In this document: positions 11,179-22,736 of the stretch, in pieces
Layout: each line of letters starts with the position of its first letter
Numbering within the stretch: position 1 is the first letter of the stretch
From: Atherinomorus stipes
Taxonomy: Eukaryota > Chordata > Actinopteri > Atheriniformes > Atherinidae
Length of the DNA stretch: 64,000 nucleotides
Assembly: GCA_023101725.1 (NCBI GenBank)
Contig: JALJCO010001190.1
Coordinates: 32,231 to 96,230, forward strand
Reading direction: 5' to 3'
Translations under genes and position numbers: made by a program
The notes under the pieces: model-generated
Told to the model about the DNA's origin: nothing
Seen by the model: only the letters and a program-made list of their open reading frames with translations
Database searches by the model: none

Positions 11179-13734
11179 TATATAGTCTATACAGTATGCC
11201 TGATGTTACAATGTGGACACCTGTGGCTTGTTGATAAATGTGCGACCCGTATATGTTTTCTAGTGGGTGCGGCTTGTATTCCAGTGTGCTAAATAATTTG
11301 TAGTTAGTGAAAAGAAAATGTTTTTTATGTCTTAAAATACACCAATTGCACATAATTTAAAGAAATGCTAAATATCGTTTTAATTTTTCTGTAAAATTTT
11401 GGGGCAGTTCCCTGTTGGCAACATTCTGTCACAATGGTGCATGATAGGGAAAAAAAAAAAATCAACATTTCGGTTACAATGAATAAAAGTAGCCACGGCT
11501 ACATGATGTTTTTTTTAAATGATTCAGAATTACAGTGAATAATTTGGAATTGAATTATTCTCCTTTTTGTTTAAAAGAGTCATCACCTGTAAATCCCACT
11601 TTTTCACATTAGAACGTGTATTGGAACAGGACCTCAGTTAAAACGTGCCAGAAACTCCAGAGAGTGAAAGTGGCTTCGTCTTTGAGTGCAGGCTCTCTCT
11701 TCTCACCAAAATCGGCCACAAGAGCGCACTCACCACAGTACGCCATTTTGTTTTTTCTCTGTGGATGACGTGATCCATAGAGGCTGCTAGCTGCTAAGCT
11801 AGCCTCTTTAGCACCACCTGAAATCCGCTGATTACCTGCCACAGAGTAGCGATTAATGACCAACTTTGTCAGAGAGGAGGAGGATGACCACGAGGGGGAA
11901 AAAAAATCTGCCGTGCTGAGCTGCTTCAGCAGAAATTTAGCGGTGTTTTCCGTCTTTAACAGTGGACTAATCGAACAAAGACCAGTAGATTATATTCATC
12001 AGTAAGGATGTGCAGTCAGTAAGTTTTGCTGCTTGTGTAACTTATTATCTTTTGTGTCAGAGACCAGTAAACGATGGTAGACAAACAGTGATGAGCTGCT
12101 AATGTAGCTACAAAAGCTAACACTGTTTGGTTATCTTCACGTCAGATGTCCGATCCTTATATTCATCAGAGTCCAGCCCTTTTACTCTGCTGATCCTCTC
12201 TATCAACCGTACCATTAAGTTTTTATCGCTTTTTTTTCTCTGTTGGGACATCATTTCCTTCACTTGGTCTGTCCTGATAAAACTTAATTTTGGCTTTGAT
12301 GCTTGCCTCGTGAATGCGCTTACAGACGGGTCTTATTTTCATGCGTATTCTCTTTTTTCTTTTTTTTTTTTTTTTTCTTTTTTTTCCATGTCCCGGCCAG
12401 CATCATAGCAGCAGAATGGGGATCTGACTGCTGTGTTGTGCCAGGCAGATTTGCTTTGCGAAGAGGAGCCATATGGGTATAAGGCGTTCTGTATATAGTC
12501 GCATATTCTCGCGACTAACAAAAGTTGGGGATAAAAAGAGGTCAAAATGAGCTCATTAAATTTTCCTCCCACCCAGCTATAATCAAAAATTAATTTGAAG
12601 ATAATTTAAGAAGGATTGTGTATGTAAAACAGCAGGTTATGACACCTTTAACATGGAAATAAGAATTCTAAATTAAAGTTTACATGGAAAACACATTTAT
12701 CTAATTCCCCTGTAGATCTGGGGGTTGGGAAGGGCTCTGATTGGACAGGGGCAGATGTGACTCATTTATTTCTATTTCCATCTACCTGGAAGCAAATTAA
12801 CTCCATCTACTGTTTCTTTTCATTTTGGCTAATGACATGAAACAACATAATAATATAGATTTTCACTGTGATTTTGATTGTAGTTTTGTATCCTCCCTCC
12901 CTAACCGCTTTCCCCATCCTCTCCCTCTCCCCTCACCTCATCCTATCCATAAAATAAGAAATATACCACATACACTCGGGAATTTGCCCACATGGGACAC
13001 ATCAAACCACCTTTGGGCTTCTGGACAGGGCTCCTGAGCCAGCCTCTCACCACAAACACCAACATGTAGACGGCAGGAGCCTCATGTCCGAGACTCTTCC
13101 AATCTCAAGTGTCAGTGCCGACCCTTTCCTGGGGTCCTGTGAAGGGCAGAGTCATCTCACCCACATCACCACTACTCCCCCCACCCCCACAAAGACTAAG
13201 GTCATGATGGAGATGGCAGATAGAGATGCACAGCCAGACAATCGTCCTCTTTAAATTCCTTTCAGAAAACATTAGCTATGTGAATCAGAGTCAGTCGGAG
13301 GAAAATGGCTGCTAAATATTCATCAGCTGGCTTCATCTCAACAACAAAAGGAAAATAAAAAATTCATCAGCCACTCTCTCCTGTGGAAGCTGGATTTTCT
13401 TTCATGGAGGACCAGCAGGTTCAACAGACAAATAGGGTGTGAGCTCTGTGAGAAAATGATTCAAAAACGCTGAGACTGCTGATAGAAATCAATTAAAAGC
13501 TGCAACAAAATGATGCAAACACGGCAAAATGCATTCAGGAAACAAATAATCTGAAACTGCTTTCAGAATTAGGAAAATTAGGCATTGTTTAAAATATTAG
13601 CAGTCGTTTATTGAATTTTAGTCGAAAGTTGATTTAAATATTTCTGACAGAAAATGTCCCAAATTATGCTGATTATGTTTAAATACAGTCATCGTCCGTG
13701 TGGTTAATGTTATCATTATTATAATAATGCTTCA
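11177..13734. other. Intron stretch, no gene; T-rich run at 12357
   Basis: No coding signal or convincing element ends. Holds a T-rich run of about 30 bp at 12355-12386 and a C/T-rich patch at 12890-12940. A CCTTTAAC motif near 12641 resembles an element end without a found partner. Confidence 0.4.
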
Positions 13735-14055
13735 TACTCTGGGACTACAGAACCAGCTTGCACAGGCTGTCTGGTCCCTGTACCACCGGTGCCAGAAGTT
13801 GGCCCACATCGCCGCCAGTACGCCGGATCTGCTGCAGAGAGGGGTGAACTCTTCCAGGGTTGCACTCCAAGGCCATGACCAGTCCAAGACCATGATCCTC
13901 AACCAGAAAAAGGTTAAGTCTCCTGGTTTGAATGGAATAAAATCCTGCCTCATGTAGAGGAGCTCAAGTTTCAAGGGGTCTTGATCATGAGAGAGGGAAG
14001 GTAGGAGCGGGACACTGTCAAGCAGACTGGTGCAGTGTCGACTCTGCATCGGTCT
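13735..14055 (+). mobile_element. LINE RT/C-terminal fragment, relative of the 26.7-28.5 kb element
   Basis: Plus-strand translation gives a degraded run in which SKTMILNQKKVKSPG and, after stops, a FKGS/EREGRSG stretch align in order with the post-catalytic region of the APE-type fish LINE at 26745-28520 (its usual form has a SKSEAMVL motif followed by a KYLGVLFTSEGRMER-like block). Weak but ordered similarity; no intact frame. Confidence 0.55.
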
Positions 14056-14904
14056 AAAGCCCCATTTATGCTCCCTTACGTACGTAAATGGGGATGTCTG
14101 TTTCAAATCTTTACGTTGCTGCTTTCATACTTCCACATGCCTTTTACGTTGCCATGGTTATTAAGTCAGTTCATCCACCGGTCAGCAGCGCTGAGTTCAG
14201 AGTTCTACTATCCGACATCAGTTTCAGACTCCAGTTGGTGGCAGTAATGCTCCGCTATATACAGTTGTTTACATCTTCATCTACTTCTTCTTCTCATGCC
14301 CCCCTAACTGCCAACTTCTTCTGGTTTTTCTTTCGCTGATCGCATGTCGGCTTTAGAGCTCAGTATTGACCCAGCGGTGTTGGGTGGTATTGCTCCATCT
14401 TCTGGATCAAGTGATGGATGTGGAAGACCTCAAAAATGGACCAAATTACGTGCATAACCTACGCAGGAGACAGACCAAACTGTTCGTGCATCTGCATATC
14501 TGTCTTCTGCATCAAGCATAAACTGGCCTGGAAGGTGTAGCTACTTTAAGATAGCAGTAGGTGTCGTACTTACACACGCTTACTCAGTTAGCATTAGCAA
14601 CATTACAGAACTGGCAAATGTTTAACTTACATGTTCAGGAGGAAAGCAGCAACCTCCGTGGGGTTTTTAAAGTCCTTTGCTACCTTCACCCTCATCCTGC
14701 TTTGTTTTTTGCCCGCTTGAATTTGAAAACTGTAAAGCAAGGAAGATGCTACATATCTGCACAGAGCAATCATGCTAGCAACTCCTGAACTAGCTCTAAT
14801 GGCGCAGAATCCTTTAGTGTAGACATTGGCATGGTAAGCAAATGTAAATATTTATACATTTTGGGCCCATCAAAATGGGCTAGATCCTGTTTTTTTTATC
14901 CTGT
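14056..14904. other. Intron stretch with possible element end at 14055
   Basis: Begins with GCCCCATTTATGCTCCCTTA, similar to GGCCCATTTATGCTCGACAC at 40690, suggesting a shared non-autonomous element whose borders I could not close. No coding signal. Confidence 0.4.
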
Positions 14905-15150
14905 TTTTACCTCCGCCAAGGAACTAATGTTTTAAGTAGCGTTGGTCCGTCCATCTGTCTGTCAGCAACTTCATGGAAAAAGTACTGGACAGGTTGACCT
15001 GAAATTTTCACCAGCCGTGTGCCTCAGCCCAAGGACGAACCTATTAAGTTTTGGTATAATTGATCCGGATCATCTTCTGGATCCAGGAATTTTTTAAAGG
15101 ATTTTTTATCACTGTGAGATCGGCCATGTTGGAAAGGAAGTTGATGAGGC
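14905..15150 (+). repeat. Dispersed teleost repeat starting CTCCGCCAAGGA
   Basis: Has the recognisable order of a common fish repeat: CCTCCGCCAAGGA, CCGTCCATCTGTCTGTCAGCA, a CTGGACAGGTTGACCTGAAA block, AAGGACGAACC, then GATCCGGATCATCTTCTGGA. No coding capacity. Identification rests on memory of similar sequence in other fish. Confidence 0.55.
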
Positions 15151-17082
15151 TTAAGCGCCCCCTTGTGGCAGAAGTCTGCAGCTGCGGTACTGAGCACATG
15201 ATGTCAGGATGCAAAAATGAAACTTATGAGCAGCAGTGAGCACGAGGAGAGAAGACTGTTGGACAAACTTCTAGCCAGTTGAATATCATGAACTGTGTGC
15301 GTCTGTGAAGAACTGTAAGTAACTAGTTGTATTTCTGCCTGAACAGGATTTTTATTTAGCCTTCAATGTTAATTAGCTGATTTGCTTATTAAGAAGTGTT
15401 CCTCCATTCACCATATGCCTTTTTATGCTATGAAGCTAGCTGATCTGTTACATGCCAGTTACTGTAACTGTTAGCCTTGAACACATATGCATTTTTAGTC
15501 CTAACTGTAAGGGATTTATTAGTAATAATTAATACCTTGAATGTGTTTATTTGCCAAACGAATGTTTCCTATGGCTTTGTTTTTCTGTGTTTATACTGTA
15601 GAACACACTCACTTCCTTTTGGGTATTCACCTTAACTAGCCTTGAGTTCCTCACCTGGAAGCCTGCTGATTGTTGCTTTACTGTGCTGTTGTGATCAAGA
15701 GTGACCAGTAAAGATAGTTAACTGTAAAAGCGAGTCCTGTGTGTTCTGAACGACACTCCGTGGTGAACATCAAACCTTCTTACCAACGCCTAAACAGTCT
15801 TACATGAACATCACCCTAATAGGCCAAATTTTTGGAATTTTTCCATATAACTCCATACAAATGGCCCGAGTGTTTTGTAAATGAATGGCACATGAAAAGA
15901 TCTCAATAAGTTCGATAATGTTTCGAAAGTTGTTCTAAAGAAAATTCAGGATACTATGATCCAGAACACTCAAAAACAAGTGCTTAGTTTTCCCCGTGTT
16001 TATTTATTGTTTATGTCTTATGTTTTATGTGACATTTGTGTGAAAGGTTTGTTGGCTGCAACTCATGTCTGCAAACAGAATCGCCCCTCAGGGATAAATA
16101 AAGTAATCTGACTCTAAGTAATGATAAAAAAAAATAATAATAATAAAAAAATATATTAATAATAATAATAGTTATTATTATTATTAATAATAATGATAAT
16201 GGTGGTAATAATAATAATAATAAAAAACTATTTCACAAGAGTTACTGGGAAATAAAGCTCTATGTTGATTACATAATTTTTTTATTGCTCCATATTTGAC
16301 TTAGTGCGGTGAAATATGGGTAATCACCGGCAAAACATTCATTGATTCAGTTTTCATTTTACAAAAAAAAAAAAAAGAATCATTTGTAAAAGCAGACATG
16401 GAGATCCATCTTGTCCATTATCAACAAAATTTATTAAAATGTTATTAATATTTGATTAAAACCATATCTCATAAAATATCAAATCATTATAATTTTAGTA
16501 AAACTGAAAAGTGTTGCTGTGAGGAGTTTCTGAATTTATGGAACCACTGGGATAAAGAATCTTTTAAATGAACAAAATCAAATACTACATTTAAAAAATG
16601 TAAAAACGTGATAAAAAATATATATAATGAAGGAGGTTCATTTGTTTTTTTTCTGTGTTGATGTGACGGTAAATGGAGTAAAATCTGTTGGAAATCAGCA
16701 GCATGTTGGTCTGCAACTGTTTTTCATTCAGTTTCATCACGTTTGGTTAGTTAATGATGTGTATGATTTTCTTCTTTCTGCTGCTTTTTCACTGGTGTTT
16801 TAATACTGACTCAGCTGTGTGTGAGCCCAGGACATGTGGGTGCTGTTGCTAGGCAACACCAGAGCCTTGAGTTGTGACAAACGTTAACTTCATTGTAAGA
16901 GTTGTCACTTGATTCATGGAGGTGTCATGTATGCTACACATGTTTGTCAGTGAATGCTTTTTTGTGTTAATTGACCTCAGTGATAATTTCATGCAGGTTT
17001 GGAGGGAAATAGCTATATCAGCCAGTGAGCTAGCATTTTTTGAGCATCAGACATGATGGTTTCCCACGTGTTACCTCTATAT
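15151..17082. other. Intron stretch with LINE tail and AT-rich simple sequence
   Basis: No gene. At 16078-16118 the plus strand carries a CCCCTCAGGGATAAATAAAG tail like the 3' ends of fish LINEs. From 16120 to 16225 there are degenerate TAA/TTA trinucleotide runs, followed by very AT-rich sequence to about 16640. Confidence 0.5.
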
Positions 17083-17215
17083 AGGCACATTTGCACTGTA
17101 AGAACCTTTTGGCATTCTTATAACCTTTTTGGGAACCAGGCCGTTTCTTGGCGTATTCCAACATATAGGAACTGGGGACGAGGGCCTCAGTTTCTTAGCT
17201 CCTTCTCTGAGGCAG
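17083..17215 (+). repeat. Dispersed repeat R1, copy 1
   Basis: Shares with the reverse complement of 44735-44860 an ordered series: AACCTTTT-GG, TATAACCTTTTTGGGAACCA, CAGGCC, then TAGGAACTGGGGAC and CCTCAGT. Probably a piece of a non-autonomous DNA element. Confidence 0.6.
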
Positions 17216-17703
17216 GGTCTTTTCTGAGTCCCATAGGAAGGGAATACGTAGGTGTTTGGTGATTGGTCCAATTTTGACAAGACCTCTCCATTTGTTTAGG
17301 ATCACGGTAACAGCTGTGGGACTTGCAGAGATCGGGCAAAGGGCGTAGCTTGCCAGTTCTACCAATGAGGAGGTAAAAGCTCTTCTGGTCGTCTATTCCA
17401 CCAAAGAAATCCAAAGGGGGTTTGAAGGCTCGCAAAGGAATATCAAAATTTTTGCCACCATAACACTAATTTGGAAAAGGTTGGGATTTTCCACAACGCG
17501 AAACAGCAAAAAGACTAAAAAATTTAAACAGGACTACAAAAACATCAACAACCACAACAATCAGAGTGGGGCGAGCAGAAAAACTAGCAAATGGTGCGAT
17601 ACATTGGACCTCAAGGCTCATTGGGCCATCGACCTGCTTGGGCAACGTCGCAACGTAGGACTCCAGCGCGGAGCTGCTGAATAAGATCAGGGAAGAGAAC
17701 ATT

Positions 17704-17760
17704 GCTGTTTACTAACCTTCAAACCCTTGCATTACAAGGGTTTGAAGGTTAGTAAACAGC
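17704..17760. repeat. Perfect 26 bp hairpin with 5-base loop
   Basis: Left arm 17704-17729 (GCTGTTTACTAACCTTCAAA, then CCCTTG) is matched base for base by the reverse complement at 17735-17760; loop CATTA. No mismatch. It lies between repeat R1 and a Tc1 element. No promoter or other signal seen with it. Confidence 0.97.
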
Positions 17761-17971
17761 CTATGTTTAGGCCGAAAAATTGTTCTCAAACAGCTTGACT
17801 GATATACGTTAGCAGCTTTGCCATCATTATATACAGTAGTAGTCATTATATAGTATTAATTTTATATAGTATGGTTCTGATGATCCCCTTTTTGTATCCA
17901 GACATAGACCTGAACATCCTGGATGCTCCTGGGTCCAGGTAGAATATGAATTCAGCTCATATGCAAATATA

Positions 17972-18863
17972 CACTGCCCGGCCAAAAAAAAGTCGCCAAC
18001 AAAAAAAGGTCAAACATTTAACATTTCGTTGAACCGCCTTTAGCTTTGATTGCGGCAGCATTCGCTGTGTTTCCAGAAGCTTCTGCAATGTCACCAGATT
18101 TATTTGCATCCTGTTGCATCAATTTTTCACCAAGATCTTGATGATGATTGTAGAGTCTGACCACAGCACATCCCAAAGATTCTCAATGGGGTTCAGGTCT
18201 GGACTCTGTGGGGGCCAATCCATGTGTGAAAATGATGTCTGATGATCTCTGAACCATCTTTCACAATCTGAGCCCGATAAATTCTGGCACGGTCATCTTG
18301 GAATATGGCCGTGCCATCAGGAAAGAAACATCCATTGATGGAATAACCTGGTCATTCAGTATATTCAGGTATCAGCTGACCTCATTATCTGAGCTCATAC
18401 TGTTGCTGAACCTGGACCTGAGCAACTGCAGCAACCCCAGATCATCACACTGCCCCCACAGGCTCATACAGTAGCACTAGGCACGATGCTGCATCACTTC
18501 ATCTGCCTTTCCGGCCACATTTCTTCCTGGAAGACGATGGTCCACTATCCTTCCAGTTTTTCATAATGCGTTGGACTGTTCTGAACCCAGTTTTAGTAGT
18601 TTCTGCATCTCCTTAGATGTTTTCACCTCTTGATGCCAATGATTTGACCCTTCTCAGACAGACTAACATCTTTTCCAAGACCCCGGATGTGTCTTTCCAC
18701 ATGGTTGTTTAGGAAATGAGAAGCAACTCATTGCACCATTTGGGGTTGAATAACTTGTTGCCAGCTGAAAGATAATCGCCCATGCAGTAGTTATCCAATA
18801 GGAGGCTCGTACCTATTTGCTTAGTTAAGTCCAGGTGGCGACTTTTTTTTTGGCCAGGCAGTG
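17972..18863 (-). mobile_element. Tc1/mariner element, family T1 copy 2, same internal deletion
   Basis: 892 bp flanked by TA (17970-17971, 18864-18865), ends CACTGCCCGGCC and GGCCAGGCAGTG, with matching A/T-runs and GTCGCCA beyond. Inverse orientation to copy 1. The minus strand shows remains of the same transposase, broken by stops and indels, and the same deletion joint (around 18511) as at about 8835 in copy 1. Confidence 0.92.
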
Positions 18864-18865
18864 TA

Positions 18866-21354
18866 TAATCTCAGCGGATGATGATTGTTGTAACCAGCAA
18901 AAACCAACCATGTGGGCTATTCTTACTAATGTCTAGTTTAAATGGGGAAAAGAAACTGGTAAAACCACACAGACTTACAGTATGATGAATGAATGGGAAG
19001 CCATCTTTCCTTTTGTAACATGTTTTCTACTTTAAAATGTTTATCCCTTCAGCAAAGACACAGGAGCCATCATCTTCACTGACTTCAACCTGCACCAGCC
19101 AGCTGCTAGCGCCCTCCGCCACACTGGACCTGGTGAAGACAACATCCTATTGCATACATGCATCTTGTTGTGTGGGAAATTCTAGTATTTTATTACAATT
19201 GTTGTACCAAGTTTCTGTCCCCACCCTCCCTGTTGTTTTCAGGAAAGGGGAAAGGGACAGACACTCTTTTGGCTCATGTGCAGGACATACTTGCATCTGA
19301 TGCTAAAGCCCAGAAGTGAAGCGATGCAGGTCCAAAGGGTGGCAGAGGAGCGAATGACTCTATGGGCAGAGCTGGCAGAAGCCAGCTGTCAGCAGGCGCA
19401 ATTCATGGAGGGACTCTTGGGTGTTATGAACAAGATGGCAGCAAGACATAAAACGCCTAATTGATGTTGAAAGCTGCGTTATCATTCTCTTGTACATGCA
19501 AATAGATGTACGCATCTTGCACAATACACATTTCACACTTACAAATTATTATTTTTACTTTTGTGGATTATTTTTGCTTTTTGTACTTGTGCGTTTGTGA
19601 AGTTTTTATATCATTGTAAAAAATAAACACCCTTTTGAAGTCAGAATTATTCTTTGTTTTCATTCATAAACAAGTACTTCCATTGACTGATTACTCACTT
19701 TTGAAGCCTACTGATGTGGTGCTGAGAGATAACGCACCACTTAGGGCAGGGAATGAGATTTTTTATGCTGAACATGACAAACACTTCCAAAATACAACTT
19801 TTATAAAGAAGTGTGGTGATTAGTTTGATGGCACAAGGTAGTTCATCAAGGCTGCACACACTCTAACTGTAGATTCAGACCAAAAGCGACAAGGACACCC
19901 GAGGCTGCGTGACAAGCAGGACAGCTTCCAGAGCAGCAAAATATTTTTCCCACTTTGGTCATTCATGTTACTGACGCCAAAATTAAATCGCACTAGTCAT
20001 TTAAAAGGAGCCGCAAAGCAAACTTCTCGACAGCGGCATTGCTGTTGCTCACCTCAGTTAGAGCATGCAGAGCTGCAGGACGAGGAGACTGGAGGCATGA
20101 CAAACAGCAGTTGAGTTTGATGGACATAATCATTTAATCAATAAGCACGGGCTGTTCGCGACCCCATCCAATGAAATTTATTTCATTGGGTGCGACTTTA
20201 AATAATATAGTAAAAAATGCTCCTGGAAAACATCATCCACCCTGCCAGTAAATCAGACACAATGCATACAATGTTCATTCTGAGACCAGAAGGATTAAAT
20301 AAATGTAAAAGAAAACATCTCAATGTGTAACAACATGGTTTAACTACAAATTCTTGGGCTACAGCATCACTGCACTACATAGAGATTGAACTGCTGTAAA
20401 ATTCTTTTTAATTTACTATTAAATTATATATATATATATACATACATATATATAAAAATAATCTAATAGCATATTAAAAGTAATTTTATTGCCCCACAAT
20501 GTCCCACACTAATGTAGTCTTTTAGTCCCTTTTCTACTAAGCCGATTTGATAGCCGGTTTGGAGCCGGAGCCTGGAAAAAAATTGGTTCTTTGCCTTTTG
20601 ACTGCACTGGCTCCCAGCTCTCAAAACTGGTTCCAGATTTGGCACCACTTGCTTGGTGGGCCAAAGTGAAGAACTGGTTGACGTAGCTTTACATAGCATA
20701 CGTCAGCGGCTGGGGGAAAGGGGGACCAGGCCCATTTAAAACCAAAGGATGGCTATATATTGATGGGCAGCTTGTGAAAAAAATCCTTTCCCATTTGAGA
20801 AACTGAAGACATGTCTGCATGGCGAAGATCAGTAGTTGTATCTGAGCCATAACCTCCTCCTTCATGGATAATGTCTCCCGTGGGGCAAGTCACCATTTCA
20901 TATCTTCTTCTTTACTGGGTTTTCCGGCGGATTGCAACCGTGTTTTGAAGCATTAACGCCGCCGAGAGGCGGGCACATTCAGCTGCGTAACAATGATGTC
21001 ATGACGCACAAATCACAAGACGTCTTCGAAGGCCCCACCGGTGGATGGACAACTGGTTCAAAAACTGGAACTGGAGTTGAATCAGTTAATCATCGGCTCT
21101 AGCACCATCACCAAACCAGCAATGTAGGCCTGTGAACTTATAAAGCTTTTCGGGTCAAATGTGAAAGATAGCCTGGTCACTATGAATCTGTGGGGGGCAG
21201 GTCCCCTCAATCCCCAGTGCTATACTTTCAATGCTCTGAGTTTTACTTTGTGTAACAGTGGGAACTCCCGTCACTATGCCTCCAGTTGATCATGCGCCCT
21301 GGCTACTTGGCCACAGGGATATCCCTTTGGCTGTATGGTCACTGCACTCGTACC
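18866..21354. other. Intron stretch with possible element remains
   Basis: At 19245-19462 the plus strand encodes, in two frames, KGTDTLLAHVQDILASDAKA and EAMQVQRVAEERMTLWAELA, then QFMEGLLGVMNKMA, followed by AATAAA at 19622. A CAG acceptor-like site at 19240 precedes it. This may be a broken last exon of a DNA-transposon accessory (Myb/SANT-like) gene, but the family is a guess. A TA/CATA run is at 20427-20452. Segment 20520-21130 has paired motifs such as CCGGTTTGGAGCCGG typical of non-autonomous elements, without closed borders. Confidence 0.35.
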
Positions 21355-22032
21355 CACACACTCAAAATTAGAGGTACAAGACAGGAACATTTCTGTACCT
21401 GCAGGTACATTTTTTTACAAATGTTCTCTCACAAAGTACAATATTGGTCTTTATGAGGCCAGAAGTACCTATATACTATGAAAAAGGGTCCAAAGTAATA
21501 TAAAGTACAAATTTGTACCATTTCAACCCTAAGGATACCTGCAGCGTTGAAAAAATGTGCATAGCTTGTACAATAACTATAAATAGCAGTCCTTCTAAAC
21601 AGTATAATTATGGTTATTATATGATTTTCATAAAAATATAAATCATAGTAATAATTATATGTATAATTGAATATGTGTTTGGCCTAATATTTATATAATA
21701 ATTCATTTATTATTAGCATCTTTGATTGTTGTCATTATCTCTATTTCATTGACTTTTATTCATCATTTTTAATTGGTTTAATTGTACTTTATTAACTCAT
21801 ACAGCTTGATTAGGTATGTCTTCTTCCTGTATCAAAATTGCGGATGTAGCAATGATTTGGGGGGAGGAATTTGCAGCACACAGCCTCATCAGAAAGAAAG
21901 AAACGGGGGGAAACGTAATTTGATATTTCACCCATTAGTATTTAAAAAAAATGGTCATGCATGTTTGTTTTTTTTAAATACCTGCCTCTAGTCCCTTTAA
22001 GTACAAACTGGTACCTCTATTTTTGAGTGTGC
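21355..22032. mobile_element. TIR element, family M3, containing an M2 piece
   Basis: Left end CACACTCAAAATTAGAGGTAC (21356 on), right end the reverse complement of CACACTCAAAAATAGAGGTAC (one mismatch). About 678 bp, AT-rich, no transposase. Its right third, 21815-22005, matches the reverse complement of the M2 element at 6705-6960 with an internal gap, including a CATGCATGTTTGTTT block and TAGTCCCTTTAA. Confidence 0.7.
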
Positions 22033-22551
22033 AGAAAACTGGGGGTTCAAATCCCACCTGGGCCCTGCTTCGTCCTGCCATGATAGAGAGGCGTACAGGT
22101 TCCAGTCAGAAACTCAGATCAGCCTGGTTTTCTTCTCTTTCATTTATACTCAGCAGAAACCTGTAACCTCCCAAAACTTGAAAGGGATAGACTGAAAACA
22201 CTGATGAAAATCTAAAGAGATGCTTTGAAGCAACACACTTAAAACAACAGACTTGAATTTACCCTTTAAGCAACACTGAGGTTACATTGACCTCAGGTCA
22301 ATCATCACCACAGCAGCATCTTTACACACTGATTTTCTTAGTTTTTTGCGATTAATAACATTGACAGATTCTTATGATGCAAGTTAATTTCTTCACATGG
22401 AAGGAATAAAGTTTCAGTCAAGTCAGTTCAACAGGTCTCTTCATTAAGAATATGCATACAATTGCTCTTTTATAACTATATTTATATCACAATACTCTAG
22501 ATGGCTGTACTTGTGATGACTGAGGGTGAGCTCTGCTGGTCTGGATCTCAC
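22033..22551. other. Intron flanking the sushi 1 exon, 3' side
   Basis: Ordinary intron; no element recognised. Confidence 0.45.
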
Positions 22552-22736
22552 CTACACAGTGTGGCTCCTTTCCACTCCAGTAGGGGATGCTAGCATTGTA
22601 GCATGTTAGCACGGTGGAGCCTTGCAGTCGGTAGCCAGTCAGACAAGAGAAGAAAGCCTTTCCTCCAGAGTGGAGGCTGTTCACCGATACATCCCCATAG
22701 ACAGGCCGCCGGGGAAGATACAGCTCAACATGAAGA
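22552..22736 (-). CDS. sez6: sez6 exon: sushi domain 1, with a one-base frameshift
   Basis: Coding exon of 185 bp between a TCTACAG acceptor and a TAG/GTGAGA donor. The preceding exon leaves one base and the following exon needs one, so the length should be divisible by three; 186 is expected. Entering in the phase set by the upstream exon gives VFMLSC, matching the family's linker and first sushi cysteine. The rest of the domain (LPRRPVYGDVSVNSLHSGG, then cysteines FFSC, LTC and PHC) is in the next frame. The break lies right after the Cys codon, around 22721, where one T seems lost. Everything else is conserved, including the sequon NAS and the donor. A weak donor four bases further into the upstream intron (AG/GTCTGG) would restore the frame but lose the first cysteine. 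An assembly or sequencing error is the simplest reading; a real lesion cannot be excluded. Confidence 0.88.

Noticed and set aside
15151..15790. Possible solo LTR ending near 15780 (CGAGTCCTGTGTGTTCTGAA)
   Set aside because: No second LTR, primer site, clear TG..CA borders or target duplication could be found.
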